DNA of 64,000 nucleotides from Salibacter halophilus (GCF_008806325.1 NZ_WACR01000001.1:124001-188000), one strand, 5' to 3'. Positions 8,699 through 18,694 are shown, counted from the first letter of the stretch. Numbers and translations are program-made. The notes: generated from the letters alone by a model not told the origin.

Positions 8699-8704
8699 TT
8701 TAAA

Positions 8705-9700
8705 GTGGATCAACATTTAATCAACAGGGCATTTGATCAGTTCAAACATCTCAAAGCTATTGTGATTGGTGATGTCATGATCGACTCTTATTACTGGGGA
8801 AAAACAGATCGCATTTCTCCTGAAGCTCCTGTTCCTGTTGTTTCTGTTCAAAAAAAAGAAAACAGACTTGGAGGAGCAGCTAATGTAGCTCGAAACATCA
8901 AGGCTCTAGATGCTGAAGTGTTCTTGTGTACTGTTATTGGTGACGATGAGGGCGGAAATACTTTTGAGTCGCTGATGAAAGATGAGAACATGCCGGTTGA
9001 TGGACTCATTAAAGATGAAAAGCGGCCAACAACTATCAAGACACGCGTTATCAGTCATCATCAACAAATGTTGCGCATTGATGAAGAAACGGTTTCTCCG
9101 ATCGATAGAAAGATCAATAAAAAGCTGATCGACCGCATCCAGAGTATTATTGATCGAGAAGATATTGACGTGGTCATTTTTGAAGATTACGATAAAGGAT
9201 TGATCACGCCTAATCTCATCAAGCAGGTTATCACTTTTTGTCGTGAACATGGAGTTCCGGTAACTGTTGATCCCAAAAAGAAAAACTTTAAAGCTTACAA
9301 ACACGCTACTCTTTTTAAACCAAATTTGAAAGAACTGAGAGAAGGTTTAAAAATTGAATTGCCAGAAGTAAACAAAGAGAGCCTGGATAAAGCAATAGCG
9401 CTTTTGAATGAGAAAATTGAAGTTGACCAGGCATTAATAACACTGTCAGAACGCGGTGTTTACATAAATACAGCTCAGGGATCAAAAATAATCCCGGCTC
9501 ACATTCGAAATATTGCGGATGTCTCAGGAGCAGGCGATACTGTTATTGCAGTTGCTTCACTTTGTTTGGCACTCGGAATGGAACCAGAATTCACTGCCCA
9601 GTTGGCTAATTTAGCTGGCGGACTCGTTTGTGAGCAAATTGGTGTGGTTCCGATCAATAAAAACCTACTTGAAGACGAAGCTTTAAGATTGAGTAAGTAA
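8705..9700 (+). CDS. PfkB/ribokinase-family sugar kinase, heptose-7-phosphate kinase-like (HldE N-domain type)
   Basis: A ribokinase-fold kinase. Near the start is VIGDVMIDSYYWGKTDRISPEAP, typical of the RfaE/HldE domain I that phosphorylates D-glycero-D-manno-heptose 7-phosphate; then RLGGAANVARNI; and near the end the anion-hole/catalytic motif DVSGAGDT (about residues 270-277). The adenylyltransferase half of HldE is absent, so this is a stand-alone kinase, common in Bacteroidota. The start is the GTG at 8705, the first start codon after the aminotransferase stop. It ends 3 bp before trkH. Whether the true substrate is a heptose phosphate is inferred from similarity. Confidence 0.85.
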   Translation: MDQHLINRAFDQFKHLKAIVIGDVMIDSYYWGKTDRISPEAPVPVVSVQKKENRLGGAANVARNIKALDAEVFLCTVIGDDEGGNTFESLMKDENMPVDGLIKDEKRPTTIKTRVISHHQQMLRIDEETVSPIDRKINKKLIDRIQSIIDREDIDVVIFEDYDKGLITPNLIKQVITFCREHGVPVTVDPKKKNFKAYKHATLFKPNLKELREGLKIELPEVNKESLDKAIALLNEKIEVDQALITLSERGVYINTAQGSKIIPAHIRNIADVSGAGDTVIAVASLCLALGMEPEFTAQLANLAGGLVCEQIGVVPINKNLLEDEALRLSK

Positions 9701-9703
9701 TTT

Positions 9704-11533
9704 ATGGATATCAATCAGCTTAGAGAAAAGATTAACCTCTTCATTTACGACAGTAAAACAGAGGTTTTGCGGTGGCTGAATATTATCAGCTTGCTCGTTT
9801 CAATTAGCTCGGTTGGTGTCATCATTTACTACTACGGTTACAAGCACTCTCAGGAGGTTCTTGATTCGCTTTTCCTCTTCATGCAAGCCACATTTGCTTT
9901 TTACATTATTCGTTATGTGGTAAGAATCATCTATGATTTTGAACCAAAAAAATTCTTCAGGCGAACCTGGCTAGAAGGCCTGCTCATCACGATGCTCATC
10001 GTGGATGCAATCAGTTACAACTTTGCAGGTACACTGGTGATTCAGCAATTCTTTCAGAATATTGGTTTCCAAAACTTCACTGGCTTTTCCACCATCTTTC
10101 TCCAGGTTTATATTCTCATTATCGTAGCGATAGATCTTAAAAAAGAATCACAAATTCTCCCTAGAATTAAGATTAACCCACCAAAGCTCTTTGCCATTAC
10201 CTTCTTGATTTTAATGGCTATTGGAACATTTTTACTGATGTTGCCGGAGATGACTGTTGCTGAAGGAAGTATGTCATTTCTCAATGCTCTGTTCACCAGT
10301 ACCAGCGCCTCATGCGTCACCGGACTAATCGTGGTTGATACGGGAAGCTATTTCACCTTTAAAGGACAATTTGTTATTTTAATTCTCATGCAGCTTGGTG
10401 GGCTTAACATTGTTTCATTTGGTTCATTTACAGCTCTCTTTTCAAAGTTTGGTGTTGGAATGCGACACCAGGATTCTCTCGAAGATTTCATCTTTAAAAG
10501 TTCAGTTTTCAGCAGCAAAGGATTGCTCGGTAAAATCATAATCGGAACTCTGGTTTTTGAATTAGTAGGCACCTCAATAATTTTGTGGTTGATGGAAAGC
10601 GAATTCCCTGATCAAGCTCTCGGAGATAATCTTTTCTTTTCACTTTTCCATTCTGTAAGTGCGTTCAATAATGCAGGATTCTCCACTATAAGCGATGGTT
10701 TCTTCAACGAGTTTTATCGATATTTCTTTATCCTACATCTGGTAGTAGCAATTTTGATCTTCTTTGGAGCGCTCGGATTTGATACGCTGATCGATTTATT
10801 CAATGTAAAGTCGATGCGGGAAAGATTGAAGTACCCGTGGAAAAGACCAAAAGTTGGAACAATGGTCAACATATACACGACTATTACTTTAGTCGTTTTG
10901 GGTACAATAGCTTTCCTGATTTTTGAGAAGCAAAACAGCTTTGCCAATTACGGTACTGTAGAATCCATCATCACAGGGCTTTTTCAATCAATAACACTCA
11001 GAACCGCAGGTTTCAACACTCTCGACTTTAGTCAGATGGCTATTCCCACACTGCTCATTGCAATGATTTTCATGTTCATTGGTGGTGCTTCCAGCTCTAC
11101 TGCTGGCGGAATAAAAACTTCTACATTCTCTATTCTTATCTTATCAGCTTATTCTGTTATTCGAAGGAAAAAACACATCGAAGTCTTCAAGAGAACAATT
11201 CCACAGGATATTGTTTTCAGAGCATTCAGCACACTTATGTTTGCTTTGACTATCATACTTATTGGAATTATAGCACTATCTATAAGTGAGCAGGAATTGA
11301 TCGCGAGTGAACAATTCAGGCTCATAGACATTATTTTTGAGGAAGTCAGCGCATTTGCAACCGTAGGCGTTTCCACGGGAGTCACTTCTCACCTGAGCGA
11401 ATTGGGAAAATCAATTATTATACTTTCCATGTTTGTTGGAAGGGTGGGAACATTAACCGTTGTTTTCGCGTTGAGCAGTTCTATTGTCAGTACAAATTAT
11501 AAATATCCTGATGAGCACATGCTTATCGGTTAA
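9704..11533 (+). CDS. TrkH/KtrB family potassium uptake protein
   Basis: A membrane pore subunit for K+ (or Na+/K+) uptake, 609 aa. Four pore-loop repeats with the selectivity glycine are readable: SASCVTGLIVV, SAFNNAGFSTI, TLRTAGFNTL and SAFATVGVSTG. Several extra membrane helices precede the first repeat (residues about 20-165), as in many Bacteroidota members, making it longer than a typical KtrB. The regulatory TrkA/KtrA partner is not in this window. It sits 3 bp after the sugar kinase and 5 bp before the methyltransferase, suggesting one transcript. Confidence 0.92.
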   Translation: MDINQLREKINLFIYDSKTEVLRWLNIISLLVSISSVGVIIYYYGYKHSQEVLDSLFLFMQATFAFYIIRYVVRIIYDFEPKKFFRRTWLEGLLITMLIVDAISYNFAGTLVIQQFFQNIGFQNFTGFSTIFLQVYILIIVAIDLKKESQILPRIKINPPKLFAITFLILMAIGTFLLMLPEMTVAEGSMSFLNALFTSTSASCVTGLIVVDTGSYFTFKGQFVILILMQLGGLNIVSFGSFTALFSKFGVGMRHQDSLEDFIFKSSVFSSKGLLGKIIIGTLVFELVGTSIILWLMESEFPDQALGDNLFFSLFHSVSAFNNAGFSTISDGFFNEFYRYFFILHLVVAILIFFGALGFDTLIDLFNVKSMRERLKYPWKRPKVGTMVNIYTTITLVVLGTIAFLIFEKQNSFANYGTVESIITGLFQSITLRTAGFNTLDFSQMAIPTLLIAMIFMFIGGASSSTAGGIKTSTFSILILSAYSVIRRKKHIEVFKRTIPQDIVFRAFSTLMFALTIILIGIIALSISEQELIASEQFRLIDIIFEEVSAFATVGVSTGVTSHLSELGKSIIILSMFVGRVGTLTVVFALSSSIVSTNYKYPDEHMLIG

Positions 11534-11538
11534 AGCTT

Positions 11539-12264
11539 ATGTCCAAGAACGTTACTCCATACGATAAAGAAGCTACGAAGAAAGAACAGGTAGCTGAAAT
11601 GTTTGATAATATCGCGGGAAACTACGATTTCCTCAACCACTTTCTCTCACTGGGGATTGACATATTGTGGCGCAAAAAAGCGATCAAATTATTGAAACCT
11701 GTGAAACCCAAAACGGTTCTGGATGTCGCTACAGGAACAGGTGATTTTGCTGTTCAGGCTTTGGATTTAAAACCCGAAAAAGTAACGGGGGTCGATATCT
11801 CCAACAAAATGCTTGATGTTGGACGGGTAAAAATGAAAAAGAAAAATGTGGAAGACATTGTTGAGATGAAGTATGGAGACAGCGAAAACCTCCCATTTGA
11901 AGATGAATCCTACGATGCCATCACAGTTGCTTTTGGTGTGAGAAACTTCGAAAACCTTGAAAAAGGGCTGGCTGAGATGCATCGCGTTCTGACCAAAAAA
12001 GGAAAAACGGTTATCATCGAGTTTTCAAAACCTCAGCACTTCCCCATCAAGCAGCTTTACAACTTTTACTTTAAGTCTATTTTGCCAAACCTGGGGAAAT
12101 GGGTTTCTAAAGATCAACGTGCTTATACCTACCTTCCAGAATCAGTTGAAGCATTCCCTTATGGACAAAAGTTTCTCGATGTAATGGAAAGTGTGGGCTA
12201 CACAAATACTAAGTGCATCCCGCTTACGTTTGGTATTGCAAGCATTTACACAGGTGAGAAATAA
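11539..12264 (+). CDS. ubiE: Demethylmenaquinone methyltransferase (UbiE/MenG)
   Basis: A SAM-dependent C-methyltransferase for the last step of menaquinone synthesis. Motif I is VLDVATGTGDFAVQAL, and the family signatures YDFLNHFLSLGIDILWRKKA (N-terminal) and VAFGVRNFENLEKGLAEMHRVL are both present. At 241 aa it has the normal length. The ATG at 11539 lies 5 bp after trkH. porT follows at once, an order I know from other Bacteroidota. Because the group lives mainly on menaquinone, menG activity is the likely one. Confidence 0.94.
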   Translation: MSKNVTPYDKEATKKEQVAEMFDNIAGNYDFLNHFLSLGIDILWRKKAIKLLKPVKPKTVLDVATGTGDFAVQALDLKPEKVTGVDISNKMLDVGRVKMKKKNVEDIVEMKYGDSENLPFEDESYDAITVAFGVRNFENLEKGLAEMHRVLTKKGKTVIIEFSKPQHFPIKQLYNFYFKSILPNLGKWVSKDQRAYTYLPESVEAFPYGQKFLDVMESVGYTNTKCIPLTFGIASIYTGEK

Positions 12265-12275
12265 ATCGGAAAAGG

Positions 12276-12995
12276 TTGATAGTTAGACTTTTGAAATACG
12301 GTATCCTTTTGTTTATTGCGTTCATTTTCAGCGAACTGGCACAAGCACAGCTGGAAAGACCAAAAAACCTCCGTTTTTTTGATGAAAAGAAAGTTCACTT
12401 TGGTTTTACACTGGGAGTCAACACAATGGGCTACAACCTCAACACTGACCTCACGAAAAACGACTCACTCGTTTCAGTTGAAACAAACAGGCAAAGCGGA
12501 TTTAACATCGGGATTGTGAGTTCATGGCACATTACCCGTAAATTCAGTTTGCGTTTTTTACCTACGCTCGCATTTGGACAGCGAAATCTCGATTACCTCT
12601 TCCAGGGTGAGTCAGATAATTCACTAGAAACAAAGCAGGTTGAATCGACTTACCTTCAGTTTCCTTTGAATTTCAAATATCGGTCAGAGCGCCTCAATAA
12701 TTTCGCTGCTTATGTTGTTGGTGGAGCCAATTACAGCCTCGACCTCGCCTCTCAGTTTGATACCGATAATAAAGTGCCAGTATCAGAACAAGTTATTCGG
12801 CTCAAAAGACACAACGTCATGTACGAATTTGGAGTTGGATTCGATTTTTTCCTCGAGTACTTCAAATTCTCACCTGAAATCAAAGTTTCACAGGGAATCA
12901 ACGGAGTCTTGATTCAGGACAATACACTGTGGAGCGATCCGATTGAAAAACTTACACCTCGGATGGTTTCCATCTCATTTCACTTCGAGGGCTAA
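12276..12995 (+). CDS. porT: PorT-family type IX secretion outer-membrane beta-barrel protein
   Basis: A 239-aa outer-membrane barrel with a signal peptide (ILLFIAFIFSELAQAQ, cleavage near residue 25), an N-terminal KKVHFGFTLGVNTMGYNL strand and regularly alternating strands to the C-terminus. PorT is needed for type IX secretion, the system that exports gliding and surface proteins. Identity rests on this N-terminal pattern and on the ubiE-porT-rRNA methyltransferase neighbourhood. Start codons are TTG at 12276 or TTG at 12291; no ATG is suitable. The 3' end overlaps the convergent methyltransferase by 4 bp. Confidence 0.82.
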   Translation: MIVRLLKYGILLFIAFIFSELAQAQLERPKNLRFFDEKKVHFGFTLGVNTMGYNLNTDLTKNDSLVSVETNRQSGFNIGIVSSWHITRKFSLRFLPTLAFGQRNLDYLFQGESDNSLETKQVESTYLQFPLNFKYRSERLNNFAAYVVGGANYSLDLASQFDTDNKVPVSEQVIRLKRHNVMYEFGVGFDFFLEYFKFSPEIKVSQGINGVLIQDNTLWSDPIEKLTPRMVSISFHFEG

Positions 12996-13714
12996 ACCCA
13001 GTAACTCAAAATAATTCCAGTCGCCACAGCAACATTCAACGACTCAGCTCCTCCCCTTTTCTCAATGGTTACCGAGAAATCGAGTAGTTTTTGAATTTCA
13101 GGACTTATCCCGTGAGATTCGCTTCCCATGACCAAAACTGCTTTTTGAGGAATTGTATCGCGATCGAGCTTTTTACCGCTCATCTCAGCACCAACAATTG
13201 AGTATCCTTTAGCTTTTAATTTCTCAATTTTTTCGGTCAGATCCACTCTAGCTAACCGAGTTCGGAATATCGAGCCCATTGATGATTGAATGACTTTGGG
13301 ATTGAATTCGTCAACAGTTTCTTCAGAGCACAAAACCGTTTCAATTCCAAACCAATCGGCAATACGCAGAATCGTACCCAAATTACCGGGATCATTGATA
13401 CCCTCAACAGCTAATATTTTATCTGATGAAATTTTGAATGATTTATCTGGAAATTTGACCAGTGCCATGATTCCGGGCGGATTTTTCATCGATGAAATTT
13501 GCGACAACTCTTTCTGTGAAACTTCCTGTACAGCAAAGGAACTGGGAGTTGGCGGAGTCTGGCTCTGACCGTGATAAACTGCTTCAACTTCAAAGTCGCT
13601 TTCTATCGCTTCCTGAACCAGTTTTTCGCCTTCAACAAGGAATTTTCCATGTTCATTCCTGAACTTTTTTTGGCGCAGAGACCGTAAAATTTTTAATTCC
13701 CTTTTTGAAAGCAT
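12992..13714 (-). CDS. SPOUT-class RNA 2'-O-methyltransferase (TrmH/SpoU family)
   Basis: A trefoil-knot RNA methyltransferase that methylates ribose 2'-OH, probably of rRNA. Seen: an N-terminal substrate-binding part (KFLVEGEKLVQEAI), motif 1 EGINDPGNLGTILRIADWFG, motif 2 LVMGSESHGIS and motif 3 IEKRGGAESLNVAVATGIILSYW with the conserved Asn. At 240 aa it matches the family. It is oriented against its neighbours, between porT and the TamA-like gene. The exact target nucleotide cannot be told from the sequence. Confidence 0.9.
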   Translation of the reverse strand: MLSKRELKILRSLRQKKFRNEHGKFLVEGEKLVQEAIESDFEVEAVYHGQSQTPPTPSSFAVQEVSQKELSQISSMKNPPGIMALVKFPDKSFKISSDKILAVEGINDPGNLGTILRIADWFGIETVLCSEETVDEFNPKVIQSSMGSIFRTRLARVDLTEKIEKLKAKGYSIVGAEMSGKKLDRDTIPQKAVLVMGSESHGISPEIQKLLDFSVTIEKRGGAESLNVAVATGIILSYWV

Positions 13715-13733
13715 TTCACCACAGTTTAATCAT

Positions 13734-13741
13734 TAGTTTTG
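13734..13741 (+). promoter_or_regulatory. TAnnTTTG promoter box for the TamA-like gene
   Basis: TAGTTTTG ends 12 bp before the ATG at 13754. A TTTG at 13704-13707 is 26 bp upstream, somewhat longer than the usual spacing, so only the -7 box is convincing. Confidence 0.45.
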
Positions 13742-13753
13742 CAAATCTATCAC

Positions 13754-16228
13754 ATGGGCTTGAATTACTACGTAAAATATACGCTTTTGGCGATTGCTCT
13801 AACAATTGCGTTAGGAGCCTGCAACAGCACCAAGTATGTCCCTCAAGACAAGTATTTGCTCGTTAAAAACGAACTTAAAAACAATGCTAAAACTGTTGAC
13901 GAGGATGAGATTAAGGCCGTAATCAAGCAAAAGCCAAACAAAAAAATATTTGAACTTTTCCGTTTTAACCTGTTCGTTTACAACCTTTTTGACTCTGCCA
14001 AAGTCGCTAAGCGAAATGAAAGGAAACGCAAAAGACTGGAAAAACGAAACGATAGAAGAGTTGAAAAAGGAAAAGAGCCAAAAGAGTTCAATCCAGTTCT
14101 ATCTCATCGGATCAAGTATAAGATAGGAAATGCTCCAGTTGTATTCGATTCTATTTTCATGAATAAATCAGTAACTGATTTGAGCCTTTTCCTTAAAAAT
14201 AACGGGTATTTCAACAATCGCGTATCAGCTAAACCGGTTAGAGATACGAATAGCAGGAAAGTTACGGTTCAATATGAAATTAAAGCAGGAAAGCCTTATA
14301 AAATCAAGGAGGTTGCTTACTCGATAGATGACAAGGATTTGTTACCTGCTATTAAAAAGGCGACAAAAGAAACTTCATTGAGAAACGGTGCTATTTTTAG
14401 TCTGGAAGAAATTGATGACGAGAGACAGCGACTCACAAAATCGATGAGAGATCAAGGCTACTATTACTTTAATCAAAATTTTGTTACCTATGAAGTCGAC
14501 TCTACAATAGGTAACCACCGCGTTTACATCAGGCAAAAAGTCAATAACCCCGTCACAGAAGAAAGACTCCCATCAGGAGAAGATACGCTAGTAGAAAAAA
14601 TGCATCAAAAATACCGTGTACAAAATGTGTATATTAACACTAACTACTCCACAGAGTTTCAATCAGTAACAAATGACACGGTTAAGTATGACGATCTCTA
14701 CTTCGTCAACACCAAAAAAAGCAATTACAAACCAAGAGTGCTAGCCGATGCGATATACATTGCGCCAAATGAATTTTACTCACAATCCAGGCAGGAATAT
14801 ACTTACGACCGTCTTTCATCTCTTAATAACTTCAGGTTTATCAACATTCAGTTTGAAGAAGCCGGTAATGATACAGCTCTTTTAAACTGCTACATCAACC
14901 TCACCCCTATTCTGCGACAATCTGTTTCAGCTGAAGCTGAAGGAACCAATACTGGTGGTAACCTCGGTGTCTCAGGAAATCTAGGTTACACGAACAGGAA
15001 CCTTTTTAAAGGAGCCGAAATGTTTCGGGTTAGGCTCAGAGGTGGTGTTGAAGCACAACAAACGAACAACCCTGTTGAAGGAGATCAGGAAACGCAAGGA
15101 TCAAATCTAGAACGAATTTCACCTTTCAACACAACAGAATACGGTATTGAAACATCACTCTACCTACCAGATCTACTTCTACCAAAAAATGTTTACCGTT
15201 ACGAATTACCTAATTACAAGAATCCTAAAACCAATGTCAACCTCAACTTCAATTACCAAAGACGCCCCGACTTTACGCGTAACTTGATCAATACCTCTTA
15301 CGCCTATTTTTGGTCTGGAAACACCAAAAACAGCAATGATTACGCTTTTTATCCTCTTAACTTATCGATTATCCGAATTGATAAACGCGATTATTTTGAT
15401 CAGCGATTGCGAGATCTTCAAAACCCGTTTCTACTAAACACCTACAGTGACCACCTGATTGCAGGTAGTAAATTTAATTACACCTGGACCAATCAAAACC
15501 TTCGCAAAAATCAAAACGCTATTTGGAATCGTGTAACGGTTGAAACAGCCGGTAATTTACTCGCCCAGAGCAGCGATTGGCTCGGACTAAATAAAACAAA
15601 CGGAGAATACTACGAGCTCTTTGGTATTCGCTACGCACAGTTTGTCAAAGTAGCCAACGATTTTAGAGTCTACAACAACATCACAAAAAACAGCAAAATG
15701 GCTTATCGGTTCCATGCCGGAGTTGGTGTGCCTTACGGTAACAGAAATGTACTGCCTTACGACAAAAGCTTTTTTGCAGGAGGAGCAAACGATATAAGAG
15801 CATGGACAGCTCGTTCCCTTGGACCCGGTTCAACTCCAGATTCTGTAACAGCAGGCATTGATCAGGTTGGAGATGTTCTCCTAGAAGCAAATGTTGAATA
15901 CAGAGCCCAATTGACTGATATGTTTGAAATTGCCTTCTTTGCCGATATGGGAAATATTTGGGTACTGGAAAGAGATCAACAGGTGGAATCATCAATTTTT
16001 AGATTTGACCGTTTTTATGAAGAAATCGCGGTCGGAACCGGAATTGGTTTTCGTTTTGATTTCAGCTTCCTGCTACTCCGCTTAGATTGGGGTGTGCAAA
16101 TGCGAGATCCCGCTCTGGCTGAAGGAGAAAGATGGATTTTTCAATCCAAAGACCTATACAATGAAGCCAATCAAAACAACTACAATATGCGGAGTACATT
16201 TAACTTAGGAATTGGGTATCCTTTTTAG
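13754..16228 (+). CDS. BamA/TamA (Omp85) family outer-membrane lipoprotein
   Basis: A large (about 824 aa) outer-membrane assembly-type protein. A lipobox LGACN ends the signal peptide (MGLNYYVKYTLLAIALTI...), then come POTRA-like repeats (residues about 130-400, e.g. KPYKIKEVAYSIDDKDL) and a C-terminal 16-strand Omp85 barrel with the conserved FFAGGANDIRAW segment, ending in GIGYPF. Bacteroidota have several such lipid-anchored TamA-like proteins; substrates are unknown. I start at the ATG 13754 rather than the TTG 13739 because it gives a standard lipoprotein signal. It is transcribed divergently from the RNA methyltransferase. Confidence 0.9.
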   Translation: MGLNYYVKYTLLAIALTIALGACNSTKYVPQDKYLLVKNELKNNAKTVDEDEIKAVIKQKPNKKIFELFRFNLFVYNLFDSAKVAKRNERKRKRLEKRNDRRVEKGKEPKEFNPVLSHRIKYKIGNAPVVFDSIFMNKSVTDLSLFLKNNGYFNNRVSAKPVRDTNSRKVTVQYEIKAGKPYKIKEVAYSIDDKDLLPAIKKATKETSLRNGAIFSLEEIDDERQRLTKSMRDQGYYYFNQNFVTYEVDSTIGNHRVYIRQKVNNPVTEERLPSGEDTLVEKMHQKYRVQNVYINTNYSTEFQSVTNDTVKYDDLYFVNTKKSNYKPRVLADAIYIAPNEFYSQSRQEYTYDRLSSLNNFRFINIQFEEAGNDTALLNCYINLTPILRQSVSAEAEGTNTGGNLGVSGNLGYTNRNLFKGAEMFRVRLRGGVEAQQTNNPVEGDQETQGSNLERISPFNTTEYGIETSLYLPDLLLPKNVYRYELPNYKNPKTNVNLNFNYQRRPDFTRNLINTSYAYFWSGNTKNSNDYAFYPLNLSIIRIDKRDYFDQRLRDLQNPFLLNTYSDHLIAGSKFNYTWTNQNLRKNQNAIWNRVTVETAGNLLAQSSDWLGLNKTNGEYYELFGIRYAQFVKVANDFRVYNNITKNSKMAYRFHAGVGVPYGNRNVLPYDKSFFAGGANDIRAWTARSLGPGSTPDSVTAGIDQVGDVLLEANVEYRAQLTDMFEIAFFADMGNIWVLERDQQVESSIFRFDRFYEEIAVGTGIGFRFDFSFLLLRLDWGVQMRDPALAEGERWIFQSKDLYNEANQNNYNMRSTFNLGIGYPF

Positions 16229-16285
16229 TCTGCACCTCTTCACTTACATGATTCTAAATTTGCAAACACCTTAACAATTTATTTT

Positions 16286-16293
16286 TAGCTTTG
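16286..16293 (+). promoter_or_regulatory. TTTG/TAGCTTTG promoter for class I aldolase
   Basis: TAGCTTTG fits the -7 consensus. A TTTG at 16259-16262 lies 23 bp upstream as a possible -33 element. The leader to the ATG at 16331 would be about 35 bp. A second box TAAATTTG at 16255-16262 overlaps that TTTG and could be an alternative promoter. Confidence 0.5.
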
Positions 16294-16330
16294 TCGGCTC
16301 AAAGCAAATCAACAAAGATATACCTAACAT

Positions 16331-17392
16331 ATGTCAGCGATTAATAAAATTCAGGAGCTCCTTGGTGACAAGGCCGATAATCTTTTGAGCCACGTTTCAA
16401 AAACAATCTCAAAAGAACAACTTCACCTACCGGGAAGCGACTTTGTTGACCGCGTTTTTTTAAACAGCGATCGCAATCCTCAAGTATTAAAAAGTCTTCA
16501 ATCTCTATATAATCACGGTAGACTTGCAGGTACTGGTTACCTTTCTATACTACCGGTTGATCAGGGTATTGAGCACTCGGCAGCAGCATCGTTTGCTCCA
16601 AACCCAATTTACTTCGATCCGGAAAATATCGTAAAACTCGCAATTGAAGCAGACTGTAACGCAGTTGCCTCAACTTTTGACGTGTTGGCTTCTACAGCGA
16701 GGAAATACGCTCACAAAATACCGTACATCGTTAAGATCAATCACAACGAATTACTCACTTACCCCAGTACTTTTGATCAGATCCAGTTTGGTACGGTTGA
16801 GCGTGCCTGGGAGATGGGTGCAACAGCAGTTGGTGCCACTATCTATTTCGGATCTGAACAAAGTGATCGCCAAATTCAGGAAATCGCACTCGCATTTGAG
16901 CGCGCTCACGAACTTGGAATGGCTACTATCCTGTGGTGCTACCTCCGCAATAGCGACTTCAAAAAAGATGGTACAGATTATCACACCTCAGCTGATCTTA
17001 CAGGACAGGCAAACCATATTGGTGTAACAATTGGTGCTGATATCATCAAGCAAAAGCTCGCGACAAACAACGGAGGTTACAAAGCATTAAACTTTGGCAA
17101 AACACACGACAAGGTTTACAGCGACTTGACATCAGACAACCCGATTGATCTTTGTCGTTACCAACTAGCAAACTGCTACATGGGACGCAGAGGACTTATC
17201 AACTCAGGAGGTGCTTCAGGAGGCGACTCAGATTTGGCAAATGCTGTTGAAACTGCAGTTGTCAATAAAAGAGCTGGTGGATCAGGATTGATTCTCGGTC
17301 GCAAAGCTTTCCAAAAGCCGATGAAAGAAGGAGTTGAAATCATCCGCTCTGTACAGGATGTTTACCTTGAAAGCGAGGTAACGATCGCATAA
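16331..17392 (+). CDS. Class I fructose-bisphosphate aldolase (DhnA/FbaB type)
   Basis: A Schiff-base aldolase of the archaeal-type/DhnA family, which splits fructose 1,6-bisphosphate in glycolysis and makes it in gluconeogenesis. Seen: the N-terminal [13 protein letters not shown]; the lysine-containing strand [34 protein letters not shown] with a likely Schiff-base lysine; and the phosphate-binding end [15 protein letters not shown]. At 353 aa it matches this type. It has its own promoter and is followed 43 bp later by accD. Confidence 0.9.
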   Translation: MSAINKIQELLGDKADNLLSHVSKTISKEQLHLPGSDFVDRVFLNSDRNPQVLKSLQSLYNHGRLAGTGYLSILPVDQGIEHSAAASFAPNPIYFDPENIVKLAIEADCNAVASTFDVLASTARKYAHKIPYIVKINHNELLTYPSTFDQIQFGTVERAWEMGATAVGATIYFGSEQSDRQIQEIALAFERAHELGMATILWCYLRNSDFKKDGTDYHTSADLTGQANHIGVTIGADIIKQKLATNNGGYKALNFGKTHDKVYSDLTSDNPIDLCRYQLANCYMGRRGLINSGGASGGDSDLANAVETAVVNKRAGGSGLILGRKAFQKPMKEGVEIIRSVQDVYLESEVTIA

Positions 17393-17435
17393 AGAAATCG
17401 TCTCGATTTCATGTATCACTTAAAATACACTCATT

Positions 17436-18278
17436 ATGAGTTGGTTTAAGCGAATTAAAAAGGGTATTACTACCCCTACAAAAGATAAAAAAGAAACACC
17501 TGACGGTCTTTGGTTCAAGTCTCCAAAAGGACACATCATTGAAACGTCAGAACTCGAGAAGCACGCTTATGTTGTACCGGCTGACGGTTACCACAAGCGC
17601 ATAGGATCTGACGAGTATTTCAATCTCATTTTTGATGAGGGAACAATGAAAGAGATCAATAAATCACTCTCTTCAGGTGACCCGCTCAAGTTTGAAGATA
17701 CGAAGAAATACACTGACAGAGTTAAAGCTTCTCAGCAAAAAACAGGTCTCAAAGATGCTATCAGAACCGCACACGGAAAAGTTGACGGTCAGCCGTTGAT
17801 GATTGCCTGCATGGATTTTAAATTCATCGGTGGTTCAATGGGATCTGTAGTAGGTGAAAAGATTTCCCGCAGTATAGACTACTGCATCAAGCACAAAACG
17901 CCATTGATGATTATTTCAAAATCAGGTGGTGCACGTATGATGGAAGCTGCATTTTCACTCATGCAAATGGCAAAAACATCAGCTAAGCTTACTCTTTTGT
18001 CTCAACACAAAATTCCGTACATCAGCTATTTGACTGATCCAACAACCGGAGGTGTTACGGCATCTTTTGCTATGTTAGGCGATATCAACATCGCTGAGCC
18101 GGGCGCTCTTATTGGCTTTGCCGGACCAAGAGTAATCAAGGAGACAATCGGTAAAGATTTGCCAGAAGGTTTTCAAACATCTGAATTTTTGCTCGAGCAT
18201 GGCTTTCTCGACTTCATTGTCGATAGGCGTGAACTACGCGATAAACTCTCTCAGACACTGAGATTGTTTAAAAATTAA
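17436..18278 (+). CDS. accD: Acetyl-CoA carboxylase carboxyltransferase subunit beta
   Basis: The beta half of the carboxyltransferase that moves CO2 from biotin to acetyl-CoA in fatty acid synthesis. The crotonase-fold core is strong: [40 protein letters not shown] and [24 protein letters not shown]. The N-terminal zinc ribbon seen in E. coli AccD is recognisable by position ([11 protein letters not shown]...[13 protein letters not shown]), but all four zinc-binding cysteines are replaced. As far as I recall, other flavobacterial AccD proteins look the same, so it is a lineage trait, not damage. accA is not in the window. rpsO follows. Confidence 0.95.
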   Translation: MSWFKRIKKGITTPTKDKKETPDGLWFKSPKGHIIETSELEKHAYVVPADGYHKRIGSDEYFNLIFDEGTMKEINKSLSSGDPLKFEDTKKYTDRVKASQQKTGLKDAIRTAHGKVDGQPLMIACMDFKFIGGSMGSVVGEKISRSIDYCIKHKTPLMIISKSGGARMMEAAFSLMQMAKTSAKLTLLSQHKIPYISYLTDPTTGGVTASFAMLGDINIAEPGALIGFAGPRVIKETIGKDLPEGFQTSEFLLEHGFLDFIVDRRELRDKLSQTLRLFKN

Positions 18279-18309
18279 GAAATTACAAAAACAGTCGCTT
18301 TAAATTATC

Positions 18310-18317
18310 TATATTTG
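18310..18317 (+). promoter_or_regulatory. TAnnTTTG promoter box for rpsO
   Basis: TATATTTG matches the -7 consensus and lies about 50 bp upstream of the rpsO ATG at 18368, leaving a leader where S15 autoregulation could act. No clear TTTG is seen at the -33 distance. Confidence 0.5.
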
Positions 18318-18367
18318 CGGCTTCGATTACGGTCGAAATACATAAAAATCATTTAAATAATATTGGC

Positions 18368-18637
18368 ATGTATTTAACAAGCGAAAAGAAAAAAGAAATT
18401 TTTAAAGAGTTTGGTGGCTCTGAAGGAAACACCGGTTCAGCTGAAGGTCAAATTGCATTGTTCACTCACCGCATTGACCATTTAACAAAGCACTTAAAGA
18501 ACAACAAAAAAGATGCTTCAACTCGTAGAGCACTTATCACACTCGTTGGTAAAAGACGCTCACTTCTCGATTACTTAAAGGCTAAAGATATTGAAAGATA
18601 TCGTGCCATTATCAAGAAATTGAAGCTTCGTAAATAA
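18368..18637 (+). CDS. rpsO: 30S ribosomal protein S15
   Basis: A primary 16S rRNA-binding protein of the small subunit platform, 89 aa, the normal size. The conserved core is present: [25 protein letters not shown] and the second helix pair [23 protein letters not shown]. The order rpsO-pnp is the classic bacterial one. A factor-independent terminator lies between the two genes, so pnp may depend on read-through or its own promoter. Confidence 0.97.
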   Translation: MYLTSEKKKEIFKEFGGSEGNTGSAEGQIALFTHRIDHLTKHLKNNKKDASTRRALITLVGKRRSLLDYLKAKDIERYRAIIKKLKLRK

Positions 18638-18645
18638 TTTTACAG

Positions 18646-18677
18646 GAAAGGCAATTGCAAAATTGCCTTTCTTTTTT
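18646..18677 (+). terminator. Terminator/attenuator between rpsO and pnp
   Basis: A perfect 11-bp stem (18646-18656 with 18661-18671) is closed by a GCAA loop, a GNRA tetraloop, and followed by six T. It sits 8 bp after the rpsO stop and 17 bp before the pnp ATG. Confidence 0.85.
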
Positions 18678-18694
18678 AAAAGATACTACGTATA

